NCBI RefSeq assembly: GCF_014217805.1
Contig: NZ_CP055156.1
Location: forward strand, 5,090,585 to 5,154,584
Direction of reading: 5' to 3'
Source: Adhaeribacter swui
GTDB lineage: Bacteria > Bacteroidota > Bacteroidia > Cytophagales > Hymenobacteraceae
DNA length: 64,000 nucleotides
Shown here: positions 17,040-25,860 of the stretch, one piece after another
Numbering within the stretch: the first letter of the stretch is position 1
Layout of the letters: the number at the start of each line of letters is the position of its first letter
Program-made: the position numbers and the translations under genes
Notes under the pieces: generated by a model
What the model saw: the letters and a program-made list of their open reading frames with translations, nothing else
Databases searched by the model: none
What the model was told of the DNA's origin: nothing

Positions 17040-18398
17040 ATGCAAACCTCGGCTCCTTTAAAACTATCCCAGCTCAACCAGCTTATTCAGTACGCCATTG
17101 ATGGGGTGTTCCGGGAGCAAACCTACGCCGTAATCGCCGAAACCTCGGGTATTAAAAACTACCGCGACAAACGCCAATGTTATCTTACTTTAGTCGAAAA
17201 AGCTGAGAACTCCCACGAAGTGCTGGCTTCTATTCAGGCTAAAATCTGGGGAAATTGTTACGCTACAATCCGCAACTTCGAAGAAACTACCGGCCAGGCA
17301 TTTAAAGATAATATTGAAGTTTTATTTAAAGTCCGGATTCAGTACCACATCCATTATGGCTTAACGGTTTTAATTGAAGAGATTGATTGTAATTACACCA
17401 TTGGCAAACTGGCTTTAACCCGCCAAGCGGTACTGCAAAAATTATTGGATCAAAATCCGGATGCGGTACAGTTAGTTAACGGCGAATTTATTACCCGCAA
17501 CCGACAGCTAACTTTTCCGCCGGTTATTCAGCGGCTGGCGCTTATTTCTTCGGCCCAAGCCGATGGGTACAACGATTTTGTGCACGAACTTTATTTAAAT
17601 AAATACCAGTATACGTTTCAGGTAGATGAATATTTTGCCCAGGTACAAGGCAACGAAGCGGCCAACCAAATTTGCCAGCAACTTATTAAAATTTACCAAT
17701 CCGGTATAACCTACGATGCGGTGGTAATTGTGCGGGGTGGGGGTAGCCAACTGGATTTTAGCGCATTCGATTCGTATACGGTAGCCCGCGCGGTAGCCCG
17801 TTTCCCGATACCCGTTATAACCGGTATTGGCCACGAACGTAACGAATCTATTTGCGATTTAATGGCTTGTTTGCCTACTAAAACACCTACCAAGGCGGCG
17901 GCTACCATTGTGGCGCATAATCGCTCTTTTGAAGAAAACTTGCTGCAGTTGCAAAAAGTAGTAATATCTAAAACCAACGAACTATTAGGCGCCCAAAAAT
18001 TAATTCTCCAGAATTTACACGCTAAAGTAATCCATAATACCCACCAATGTTTAAACCAGCAACAGCAAAAGCTGCGGCCTATTTCTGGCACGGTAATCCA
18101 GTTAATTAACCGGCTGGTAAGTAACCAACGTTTTAAACTGGAGAAAGTACTTTACCGTTTAACCTGCAGTTCGGAGTCGTACGTTAAATCGGAACAGCAC
18201 AAAATAGCTAATCTGCGCAACACCATAAAATTACTTAGTCCAGAAAACGTGCTGAAGCGCGGCTATGCCATTATTTTCCGGGGCGATACCATTATTAAAA
18301 ATGCGGCCGATGTGAAACCGGGCGACGAGATTACCACCATTTTCCAGGATTCCGAAATTATCAGCACCATTACCGAAACCCGATCAAGTTATGAATAA
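17040..18398 (+). CDS. xseA: Exodeoxyribonuclease VII large subunit
   Basis: Large subunit of exonuclease VII, which degrades single-stranded DNA from both ends with XseB. The start was set at the ATG at 17040 (MQTSAPLKLSQL) rather than the TTG at 17007, giving 452 residues. Residues 1-100 form the N-terminal OB domain; the catalytic region has the typical AVVIVRGGGSQLDFSAFDSY and FPIPVITGIGHERNESICD, followed by TPTKAA; then a long helical part and the C-terminal LKRGYAIIFRGDTIIKNAAD. The stop overlaps the start of xseB by 8 bases, indicating translational coupling. Confidence 0.95.
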   Translation: MQTSAPLKLSQLNQLIQYAIDGVFREQTYAVIAETSGIKNYRDKRQCYLTLVEKAENSHEVLASIQAKIWGNCYATIRNFEETTGQAFKDNIEVLFKVRIQYHIHYGLTVLIEEIDCNYTIGKLALTRQAVLQKLLDQNPDAVQLVNGEFITRNRQLTFPPVIQRLALISSAQADGYNDFVHELYLNKYQYTFQVDEYFAQVQGNEAANQICQQLIKIYQSGITYDAVVIVRGGGSQLDFSAFDSYTVARAVARFPIPVITGIGHERNESICDLMACLPTKTPTKAAATIVAHNRSFEENLLQLQKVVISKTNELLGAQKLILQNLHAKVIHNTHQCLNQQQQKLRPISGTVIQLINRLVSNQRFKLEKVLYRLTCSSESYVKSEQHKIANLRNTIKLLSPENVLKRGYAIIFRGDTIIKNAADVKPGDEITTIFQDSEIISTITETRSSYE

Positions 18399-18609
18399 CT
18401 TAAACAGCAATTTAACCTACCAACAAGCCTTAGAAGAACTGGAAACGATTGTGGAAGCTTTAGAAGACGAAACCATACCGGTAGATGAATTGGCCATTAA
18501 AGTAAAACGCGCCTCTGATTTAATCGAGTTCTGCCAGAATAAATTAACCGAGACCGACACAGAAGTAAAAAAAATCCTTACTTATTTAGAAGATAAAGCA
18601 AAAAAGTAG
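18391..18609 (+). CDS. xseB: Exodeoxyribonuclease VII small subunit
   Basis: A 72-residue small subunit. The family pattern is intact: LTYQQALEELETIVEALEDE, then PVDELAIKVKRASDLIEFCQ, then LTETDTEVKKIL. It wraps around the helical stalk of XseA to form the active enzyme. It overlaps the end of xseA by 8 bases. Confidence 0.95.
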   Translation: MNNLNSNLTYQQALEELETIVEALEDETIPVDELAIKVKRASDLIEFCQNKLTETDTEVKKILTYLEDKAKK

Positions 18610-19075
18610 AAAAAAATTTAAATTTTTTAAATAATACACTTCTTTGAATTATTCTGTTTAACAAAATAACTTTTTGTATTATACCCGTTCCTGATTCCTA
18701 TTTTTTCGACAAAACATAAATGTAAACAGCTTTAAATCAGTAATTTAGTAAATTAAAAACAAGCCTCTTCTTTTAAAAAGCTAATTTATTATTTTAATTT
18801 TCATTTTTTCAGATAATAGCTCTGTTTGAATATTACTATATCTACTATCTAAAACAGTATTTATCCTGATTTTTAAGGTATTGTGTTTAGGAACTTAAAA
18901 GCCGGTTTCATTGTGCTTGGGTTGTATAATTGGCTCATTTTCAATATTTTTAATTACATTATTGGTAAGAGAGTTAAAAATTTAAGGCTATGTAACAAAA
19001 ATTTAATATTGGTAGTATTATACACAAAGTCAGAAGTAAGTAAAATTTAGGTAGATCTTTAAAAGGAACAGGAAA
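18610..19075. other. AT-rich gene-free gap
   Basis: A 466-base stretch between xseB and a small gene. It is strongly AT-rich, starts with the A/T motif (18611-18630) and has no ORF with coding character, no terminator-like stem and no tRNA. An AAGGA at 19063-19067, eight bases before the next ATG, is a Shine-Dalgarno-like site, unusual in this window. Confidence 0.5.
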
Positions 19076-19321
19076 ATGAAAGAAGTTAATCAAACAAAAA
19101 GTGCATCCACCGGGTGGATTAATACAGGAAAAGATTCTGCCGCTACTGCTGGTTCTAACCAGGTTAAAACTTCATCAGAGGAGAAAATTGTGAGCCGGGT
19201 AACTTTTGAACAAGATCCGTATGCTCAGGTAAGTTTTAATACTTATCAGGCTATTCTGGATAGCCGCAACCAAATGTTAGGATCGGTAAAGCCTAGCTTG
19301 TATAACTTCGACGCTGAATAA
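19076..19321 (+). CDS. Small hypothetical protein, 81 residues
   Basis: Not recognised. The protein is hydrophilic, with no signal peptide or membrane segment, a Ser/Thr-rich first half and a more ordered second half (VSRVTFEQDPYAQVSFNTYQ). The ATG has a Shine-Dalgarno-like AAGGA eight bases upstream and the gene ends 23 bases before a clear terminator, both of which support it being real. It stands alone, with a long AT-rich upstream gap that may hold its control region. Confidence 0.6.
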   Translation: MKEVNQTKSASTGWINTGKDSAATAGSNQVKTSSEEKIVSRVTFEQDPYAQVSFNTYQAILDSRNQMLGSVKPSLYNFDAE

Positions 19322-19344
19322 TTTAAAATTATTTAAATTTATAA

Positions 19345-19373
19345 AACCACTGGTTCCTTAAGGGCCAGTGGTT
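19345..19373 (+). terminator. Terminator after the small hypothetical gene
   Basis: A 9-base stem, AACCACTGG (19345-19353) with CCAGTGGTT (19365-19373), followed by six T. It also sits just beyond the stop of the minus-strand LytTR gene. Confidence 0.85.
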
Positions 19374-19399
19374 TTTTTGTTTATGCTGCTTTTGGTTAA

Positions 19400-20143
19400 T
19401 TATAATTCCAATACTGCTTTTAACTTGCTATACCCCGCCCGGCTCACCGGAATTTCGGCTCCTGACCGAAGTTTTGCGATGTAGGTGTCTTTCTGGTAAG
19501 GGTCTAAGCGGGTAATTTGCGCTATTTGCACCATGTAAGAACGGTGCACCCGCACAAATTGCTGCGCGTCCAACGACTTTTCGAAGTAGCTCATGGTGCG
19601 GTTTTTTAAAAAAGTACCATAGGCGGTGTGCAGGTTTACGTAGTCGTCATCGGCCGCTAAATACTGAATATCATCCACCGGAATAATATTAATTTTATGA
19701 CCTAGTTTTACCACCACCCGGTCGTGCTTTTCCGACGATTGGGCCGCTGTTTCCAGTAAAGCGGTAGTTTTGGCTTTGGTGTCCGGGGCAGCGCCTTTTT
19801 GTTCCAACAATTTCTGAATGGCTTTATTAAACCGTTCCTGACTAAACGGTTTTAAAAGATAATCTACGGCGTGGGCTTCAAAAGCCTTTAAAGCGTATTG
19901 GTCGAAAGCCGTGGTGAAAATAACGGTTGGGGGTTCTTCTATTAACTCCAGCATTTCAAAACCATTAATTTTAGGCATTTGAATGTCCAGAAAAATTAAA
20001 TCGGGTTGATGCTGCTGTACGGCTTTTACCCCTTCAAAACCATCATTACATTCCTGCATTACTTGTATTTGGGGATAGGCTTGCAAATATTCTAAAACCA
20101 AGGAGCGGGCCAATGGTTCATCGTCAATGATTAATGCTTTCAT
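19400..20143 (-). CDS. LytTR-family response regulator
   Basis: A 247-residue response regulator. The receiver domain (1-120) has the acidic pair DDE at 7-9, phospho-acceptor Asp53 in LIFLDIQMP, Thr in IFTTAF and Lys in LLKPF. The C-terminal LytTR DNA-binding domain (about 145-245) shows KLGHKINIIPVDDIQYLAAD and FVRVHRSYMVQ. Its ATG overlaps the stop of the sensor kinase gene by 4 bases. It is the third gene of the operon liaF-like, kinase, regulator and should bind promoters as a phosphorylated dimer; the target genes are unknown. Confidence 0.95.
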   Translation of the reverse strand: MKALIIDDEPLARSLVLEYLQAYPQIQVMQECNDGFEGVKAVQQHQPDLIFLDIQMPKINGFEMLELIEEPPTVIFTTAFDQYALKAFEAHAVDYLLKPFSQERFNKAIQKLLEQKGAAPDTKAKTTALLETAAQSSEKHDRVVVKLGHKINIIPVDDIQYLAADDDYVNLHTAYGTFLKNRTMSYFEKSLDAQQFVRVHRSYMVQIAQITRLDPYQKDTYIAKLRSGAEIPVSRAGYSKLKAVLEL

Positions 20144-21183
20144 GCTAGTTGCGGAATAATTAAGGTGGTAGTAAATAGGTTGCCCTCCGTTTGGGTGGCA
20201 AATAAATCGTTGCGGGCAAAAAGTAAATAAAGCCGCCGCTGCACACTGCTTAAACCAAAACCGGTACCTTGCCGGGGGCGGGAAGTTTGCGGATCGTAAG
20301 GGTTCTGAACCGTTAATCGTAAATAGTTTTCAATACATTGCGCCTGCAAGCTAATCACTACGGTGCCTGTAGTGTCGTATAAACCAAATTTTATAGCATT
20401 TTCCACTAAAGGCTGTAATAACATAGGAGGGAGGCGCATTTCGGCACAGCCTGGTTCGGCGGTAATCTCGGTTTGTAACCGGTGGCCAAACCGCACTTTT
20501 TCAATGTCCAGGTATAGTTGCAAATGCGTCAGTTCTTCGGCCAGGCTTACCCATTGATCTTCTTCTTTTTTTAAAGTTCCGCGTAAAAAGTCGGATAACT
20601 GGTGAATCATGTGCCGGGCTTCGGCGGGGCGGGTGCCTACCAGGGCGCTGATGGAATTTAAACTATTAAATAAAAAATGCGGATTTAGTTGTTCCCGTAA
20701 ATTTAATAACTCGGCTTCGCGGGCTAGTTTTTCGGCATGCGCCCGCCGGCGTTGGTGCGCTTTCTGGTCTTGCTGATTGTGCCAGATTATGGTGAGCATG
20801 GTAATCCAGCCCATGGTAAAAAAGCCAAAAATAAACCGGATAGGTAAAGACCGGATCAGAAATACCTGATAATTTTTTTCTTCTTCGTTGCTCAGCGTCA
20901 GGAATTCGTACGACAAGAAAAGCCACATTAAAGAAAACACAGTGCAGTAAGAAATTAAAAACCAATAACGGTCGGGCCGGGGACGGTAAAAGCGCAAAAT
21001 ATTAACTAATACAAACCCCAACAATAACAAGATTATTGTACTAATGCCGCTATCCGAAATTACCACATCTCCTTCCCACCCAAAGCTATTAAGCGCGTAG
21101 GCTTGCAGCAAAGCTAACATGAGCCAGCACACACTTAAGATTAGTAAAACCCGGGATTGAGTAAAAGGAGAGGAGAACTCCAT
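20140..21183 (-). CDS. LytS-type sensor histidine kinase
   Basis: A membrane histidine kinase of 347 residues from the ATG at 21183 (MEFSSPFTQSRVLL); an upstream TTG at 21219 is less likely. The first 150 residues carry four hydrophobic segments with no large extracellular sensor. The His_kinase domain has LREQLNPHFLFNSLNSIS with the phospho-acceptor His, and the GHKL ATPase part has LLQPLVENAIKFG and GTGFGLSSVQRRL. It pairs with the LytTR regulator that overlaps its end. The upstream liaF-like gene suggests an envelope-stress input. Confidence 0.94.
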   Translation of the reverse strand: MEFSSPFTQSRVLLILSVCWLMLALLQAYALNSFGWEGDVVISDSGISTIILLLLGFVLVNILRFYRPRPDRYWFLISYCTVFSLMWLFLSYEFLTLSNEEEKNYQVFLIRSLPIRFIFGFFTMGWITMLTIIWHNQQDQKAHQRRRAHAEKLAREAELLNLREQLNPHFLFNSLNSISALVGTRPAEARHMIHQLSDFLRGTLKKEEDQWVSLAEELTHLQLYLDIEKVRFGHRLQTEITAEPGCAEMRLPPMLLQPLVENAIKFGLYDTTGTVVISLQAQCIENYLRLTVQNPYDPQTSRPRQGTGFGLSSVQRRLYLLFARNDLFATQTEGNLFTTTLIIPQLA

Positions 21184-21234
21184 AAGAGCAATTTTTTTAA
21201 AATTCTTATTTTGAAGCAATAAAAACCTGCTGCA

Positions 21235-22089
21235 TTAGATGTAGCTGGCTATATCAATGCCTCCCATTAAGGCCACACCTTTCAGAACTAAAACTTTTTG
21301 GTTTGGCGTGTTAGTAGCAGGTATAATGTTTCGTTTATCGTCCAGGCCGCCCATAATGGCCGTAATTTCTGAAATTACCTGCCAATTTGAAGGAACAATC
21401 AGCTTACAGCCACCCATAATTAACGTTACATCCACAACTACCCGGCCATGGATATCGGCTTGCGAAAAGTTTAGTTCAGCACCTCCCATAAAAGCAGTAA
21501 TATCGGCACCGGTAACATTTTTAGATAAAATATTGCGTTTGATACCGCCTAATACGGCAGTAATTTCTATAAACTCGCTGTTGTGTATGGCGGATGCGGT
21601 TGGTTCCGGGTTTGAATTGCCGTATACCTGGGGGTCGGGTTGCAGGGTAGTAACGGGTGGTTCCGCGGTTTGGTACGGAGTTGTAGCTGAGGTTGCATTG
21701 GTATGATTAAAAAATTGTTCCCGGCGTTCTTGCCAGCGCTGCCGGCGTTCTTCACGGCCTGGGAAAGAACGGTTCCGGTTTAAAATCATGAATAAACCTG
21801 CACCAATGATAAATAGAGGCCAGGCATAACGGGTAATTTGAAATACCGGATACATTTGATCCAATAAAAAAGCCATCCCTAAGCCAATTAATATTAGCCA
21901 GCCAAAATGCCGAAAGCCAGATTTAGCGCCATTTATTAAACCAACAACAATTAAAATCATGGGCCAGGAAAAAAGCCAGTGCGGCAAGGGGTAATTCATT
22001 TGGCGCAGTAAGAAAACAAAACCCACGGCCATTATGATTAATCCGGCAACAATTTTACCAGAGGAAGAACTTGTGTGCTGCATGCTCAT
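21235..22089 (-). CDS. LiaF-like membrane protein (DUF5668 plus LiaF C-terminal domain)
   Basis: A 284-residue protein with four hydrophobic N-terminal segments (about 12-110; LiaI/LiaF-like, DUF5668). A basic, Pro/Thr-rich linker follows, then a C-terminal beta-helical LiaF-type domain with three similar repeats containing ITAVLGGIK, ITAFMGGAE, VTLIMGGCK and ITAIMGGLD. In Firmicutes LiaF inhibits the LiaS kinase under resting conditions; in Bacteroidota it is often beside LytS/LytTR genes. It is the first gene of the operon and the likely modulator of the kinase downstream. Start is the first of two close ATGs (22089, 22083). Confidence 0.85.
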   Translation of the reverse strand: MSMQHTSSSSGKIVAGLIIMAVGFVFLLRQMNYPLPHWLFSWPMILIVVGLINGAKSGFRHFGWLILIGLGMAFLLDQMYPVFQITRYAWPLFIIGAGLFMILNRNRSFPGREERRQRWQERREQFFNHTNATSATTPYQTAEPPVTTLQPDPQVYGNSNPEPTASAIHNSEFIEITAVLGGIKRNILSKNVTGADITAFMGGAELNFSQADIHGRVVVDVTLIMGGCKLIVPSNWQVISEITAIMGGLDDKRNIIPATNTPNQKVLVLKGVALMGGIDIASYI

Positions 22090-22256
22090 AGCGTATTTTT
22101 TTATGAAAGATAATCAACTTTAGGCCGGCTTAACAATAGCAATAAGGCAACCAAGAACTAAATATCGGTAAAAAGTGGTGAATTGTCGGTGAAATGGATT
22201 TTGCGTTTTTTTAAAGCGGAAAATTTTAAATTTTTAAAAATTTTAATTTCTGAAAC

Positions 22257-22288
22257 AAAAAAACGGCTACCGAGGCAGCCGTTTTTTT
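22257..22288 (-). terminator. Terminator of the T9SS beta-propeller gene
   Basis: A 12-base stem, AAAAAAACGGCT (22257-22268) with AGCCGTTTTTTT (22277-22288), and an 8-base loop. On the minus strand it ends in a T run, 22 bases after the stop. Confidence 0.88.
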
Positions 22289-22309
22289 ATTATCGTAAAA
22301 AGTAAAGTT

Positions 22310-24847
22310 TTACTTAACTACTACTTTGGTTTGGATGCTGCGGGTACCTCCGGCAGCTTGCAACAGATAAACACCCGCTCCTAATTGCTGTTTTAAAGTA
22401 ATTTCGGTACTACCATTGCCTTGATCGTCGGTAATAATAGAAGAAGTATGTACTACCTGGCCCATCACATTTTGCAAAGTAAATATTACCGGTAACTGGG
22501 CTGCAAAATTCTTAACTTCTATGTTCATGTTATTGCCCGGATTAGGATTTGGAAACACGTTAATCTCTAAACTGGTTTGTTTTACCGAAATAGCATCGGC
22601 TTCGGTAATCGAGGCATCCGCTATAGCTGTACTGGCAGCACTGGTAGCCGGAATATTCGCTTTTAACAAAGTTATCCGGGGCTGGCCATCGCCATTGCTG
22701 TCGTAGTATTCAGAAATATACAAATTACCCGTTTTAACGTCTTCAATAATATCTAAGGGATTCGCAAACGGTCGACGTAAACCGGGTACTTTAATGCCTT
22801 CAGTAGCCGTAATTTTGCTTTTATTGGTAGCATCAGGGTCTAATATCATAATATCATCGCCGCCGCTAAACCGGCAAACCAACATTTTACCTTTTAGTTT
22901 ACCATTAAAAGCGTTGCTCTTGTACTCTATAATACCATTCGGCGACTTATTTAAACCAAAACTATAAGCGTAGCCCCGGTAGTTAGGTTCTTTTGGCGTA
23001 CCTACTTTGTATTCCGTTACTTCAGCCGGATCAACCCCGCTGGTAGGATTACCCCCGTTCATAATATACTCGTGCCGAAGCTGATTTGGATGACCATAAT
23101 AACCGCCTTTTACCACCCGGAAAAGATAATCGCCCATGGTTTGGCGCACATCCGTTAAAGCTGGAACGGTAGCTCCGGTATAAGTAGTACCATTAGACCA
23201 AACCGAACCTTTTACCAAAGCCGGTATATTACCACCCGCCGCCGAGCCATTGGTAGGTACGTACAGTTCTTTATTAGAATGCCATACCAAGTCATACGCA
23301 TTACGTACCCCAGTAGCAAAAATAGTTAAAGGCGCATTAGAGGCGTACGGGTTATAAGTACCACCTTCTTGCGTTTTAACGTTAACAGGCAAACCTTGCT
23401 GCTGCGCTTTGGTTAGGTCCAGACGTAAAATAGCCCCACTTAACAGCTTTTCCGGGCGGTTACCCCAAGCACCGTCCAGAGCTCCCATGGCCGTATTACT
23501 ACCTTGCGGGAAATACAAAGCGCCATCCGGTCCAAAATCAATGCTGTTAGTTGAATGATCTTTGTAGGAGCGGGGAAGGTTAACCACGTAATCTACTACC
23601 TGCGGTTTAGAAGGAGTGTTCAGGTTAATGCGGGAAATTTTACCGGACCATTCTGCCGCGTTGGTAAATACCGGGGCAGAGTGGCTGATATAAGCCAATA
23701 AATTGGTGGCTGTGGCATTAGGGGCAAACCTAAAACCTATTAGTAAACGCTTAGCAGTACCAAAAGGCGAGATAGTAACCCGGTTAGCAATTGTACCATC
23801 TGATTTAATGTCCCAACGTTCAATTTTTCCGGCCGAGGTAGCAGCATACAACCGCCGGTCCGGACCAATAACCAAAGTAGTAAAGCCGGTAGTGCTAAAA
23901 GAATTGGTTATTAAGGTTTTTTCTGTGAAGGAAACATTACACAAATAGCCGCAATCCGGCGTAGTAGCCGTTGTTTTAAATTTAGAAGAAAACGGAATTA
24001 AAGCGTTGCCGTTATCATCTTTTACGCCATCGGTAATCTGAAACTCGTAATTAGTATTTGGCACCAAAGTAGCCGATAAAGTAACTGCGTCGCCGGCTGC
24101 CGTAGAGTTAACCGCTGTACCCGTAACCTGCACCTTGCCGGTAGAATAAACCTTAAACAGTTTAACCGTACTAGTGTTAACCGTTGAGGTTTTTATATAA
24201 TTTCCACCGGGGTATTTTAAATCCACCGAAACAGATTGATCTAATGACACATTGGTAGCGCCATTAGCTGGGCGCACCGCGGTTACATAGGGGCGTACAC
24301 TTGTTGTGCCGGTGTTAACGGTAAAGTTAATGGTTAATGAGGTTCCAGCCGTGCCGGAACCGGCTGCTCCCGAGTAAGGCGTACATTTCAATGTATAATT
24401 GCCGTTGGTGGGTATCCAAGGATTATAGTCGCCGCTAGCATCGCCAAATAACGCCAAAGGAACGTCTGTTTGCATTTGGTTATGTACCTGAGCGCCAGTT
24501 AAGGAAAAGTAAACGCTACCAACTTTAGCGGGGTAAGTATTTGCCCGGATATTTAAATTTTTAGTGGGTAGTTTAGCTAAGTAGAGTGTTGTACCATTCG
24601 TAAGTGTTTGAATAGGTTGGTCGGTATCGGCATTGATTAATGTAAAGCTAGTAACTTTTTCGCCGGCAAATGCAGTAGAAGCTGAAGGTTCTGATGTAGG
24701 GTTTTCGTTGTTTTTAACCTTGTTATAGGCAAACGCGGGTGGATTTACCTGAATGCCGATGATACAAGCAAAAAGTAGAATTACTTTCGACTTATTAATC
24801 ATTCGCCATTTGAGGCTACCATGATTAATTGTAAAATTTTTTTTCAT
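22310..24847 (-). CDS. Secreted beta-propeller (sorbosone dehydrogenase-like) protein with T9SS sorting domain
   Basis: An 845-residue secreted protein. A signal peptide is clear (VILLFACIIGIQVNPPAFA); translation may begin at the ATG at 24847 or at 24802 (MINKSKVIL). The mature part has a beta-sandwich region, then an Ig-like SbsA/Big_5-type domain at about 185-295 (VRPANGATNVSLDQSVSVDL, FQITDGVKDDNGNAL). A glucose/sorbosone dehydrogenase-like propeller follows at about 310-735 (INLNTPSKPQ, SIDFGPDGALYFPQG, SGGDDIMILDPD). The last 80 residues are a type A T9SS sorting domain (INVFPNPNPGNNMNIEV ... GVYLLQAAGG). Enzyme activity is not proven. It should be exported and cell-surface bound or released through T9SS. 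Confidence 0.88.
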   Translation of the reverse strand: MKKNFTINHGSLKWRMINKSKVILLFACIIGIQVNPPAFAYNKVKNNENPTSEPSASTAFAGEKVTSFTLINADTDQPIQTLTNGTTLYLAKLPTKNLNIRANTYPAKVGSVYFSLTGAQVHNQMQTDVPLALFGDASGDYNPWIPTNGNYTLKCTPYSGAAGSGTAGTSLTINFTVNTGTTSVRPYVTAVRPANGATNVSLDQSVSVDLKYPGGNYIKTSTVNTSTVKLFKVYSTGKVQVTGTAVNSTAAGDAVTLSATLVPNTNYEFQITDGVKDDNGNALIPFSSKFKTTATTPDCGYLCNVSFTEKTLITNSFSTTGFTTLVIGPDRRLYAATSAGKIERWDIKSDGTIANRVTISPFGTAKRLLIGFRFAPNATATNLLAYISHSAPVFTNAAEWSGKISRINLNTPSKPQVVDYVVNLPRSYKDHSTNSIDFGPDGALYFPQGSNTAMGALDGAWGNRPEKLLSGAILRLDLTKAQQQGLPVNVKTQEGGTYNPYASNAPLTIFATGVRNAYDLVWHSNKELYVPTNGSAAGGNIPALVKGSVWSNGTTYTGATVPALTDVRQTMGDYLFRVVKGGYYGHPNQLRHEYIMNGGNPTSGVDPAEVTEYKVGTPKEPNYRGYAYSFGLNKSPNGIIEYKSNAFNGKLKGKMLVCRFSGGDDIMILDPDATNKSKITATEGIKVPGLRRPFANPLDIIEDVKTGNLYISEYYDSNGDGQPRITLLKANIPATSAASTAIADASITEADAISVKQTSLEINVFPNPNPGNNMNIEVKNFAAQLPVIFTLQNVMGQVVHTSSIITDDQGNGSTEITLKQQLGAGVYLLQAAGGTRSIQTKVVVK

Positions 24848-25300
24848 AAAATTAAAGTTGGAAAGAAAGGAATTAGTGGATTTTAAATAATAAGCTTACA
24901 GATTAGTATAATTTAAGATAAATATAATTCAATTTTTTAATAAATCTAGTGTAGATATTAAATATAATTTTGTTTTTTAACCGCAGTACCGAAGGCAATT
25001 AGGTTGGGCTTTATAGAAGTAGATTCCTTAGTACCGAATTATGTTACCCTACAAGAATAATAAAATAGTAGTGTTGGTTGATAGTAGAATAATGGGAGTA
25101 GCGGGAAATATACACCGCGAGTCTATTTAACATAATATAAATTATAAGACAAAAGTTAAATTCCTGAAATTATGTTCGCGGACCATCCAACAATTTACTT
25201 TTTAAATTTTTTAAAATTTAGGTTTGCTAGGTTAAACATAAATATTAAAATATCCGCCAGTATATCAGGAACAATAACTAAACTTAAACAGAAAAAATAA
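24848..25300. other. AT-rich divergent gap, nothing recognised
   Basis: 453 bases between the divergent T9SS protein gene and the DinB-like gene. It contains one copy of the dispersed A/T motif (25201-25222). No ORF, tRNA or strong stem was found. Confidence 0.5.
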
Positions 25301-25834
25301 ATGGTAATGGAAAATAATCAATTAGAAGTTTGGCTACGTGGCCCGCTACCCGGAATACCGGATTTGTTACAACCCGTAGCGCATGCGTTGTTACAGGCCC
25401 GTGAAGAAGTTAATGCATTAACCCAAAACTTTCCGGATGCATTACTTTGGCAGAAATTAAGCAACTTAGCTACGGTTGGTTTTCACTTACAACATTTATC
25501 GGGTGTGTTGGATCGGTTATTTACTTATGCCCGTGGCGAATCCTTAGATGCTGCTCAAATAAAAGCCCTCTCGGATGAAAGTAATCCGGATCCGGCAATT
25601 TTTACTTTATCTTATTTAACGGAAAAATTTAACCAACAAGTTGATTTTGCCTTGGCCCAACTACGCACCACCGACAGCAGCAAACTAACCGAAGTACGCT
25701 TTGTGGGGCGAGCCAAAATACCCTCTACCATGTTGGGTTTATTGGTTCATGCCGCGGAACATACCCAAAGGCATGTAGGCCAGTTATTAGTTACTAGTCG
25801 GTTATTAAAAGACAGGTCAGCAACTTTAATTTAA
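25301..25834 (+). CDS. DinB-family protein
   Basis: A 177-residue DinB-like four-helix protein. Candidate metal ligands are His in GFHLQHLSGVLDRL and in VHAAEHTQRHVGQLL, the spacing seen in DinB_2 proteins. Two ATGs (25301 and 25307, MVMENNQ) are possible. The N-terminus is typical: IPDLLQPVAHALLQAREEV. The substrate is unknown. It is convergent with the zinc-ribbon gene and stands alone. Confidence 0.85.
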   Translation: MVMENNQLEVWLRGPLPGIPDLLQPVAHALLQAREEVNALTQNFPDALLWQKLSNLATVGFHLQHLSGVLDRLFTYARGESLDAAQIKALSDESNPDPAIFTLSYLTEKFNQQVDFALAQLRTTDSSKLTEVRFVGRAKIPSTMLGLLVHAAEHTQRHVGQLLVTSRLLKDRSATLI

Positions 25835-25860
25835 CCCCTATTTAACATAATACTTAAACA

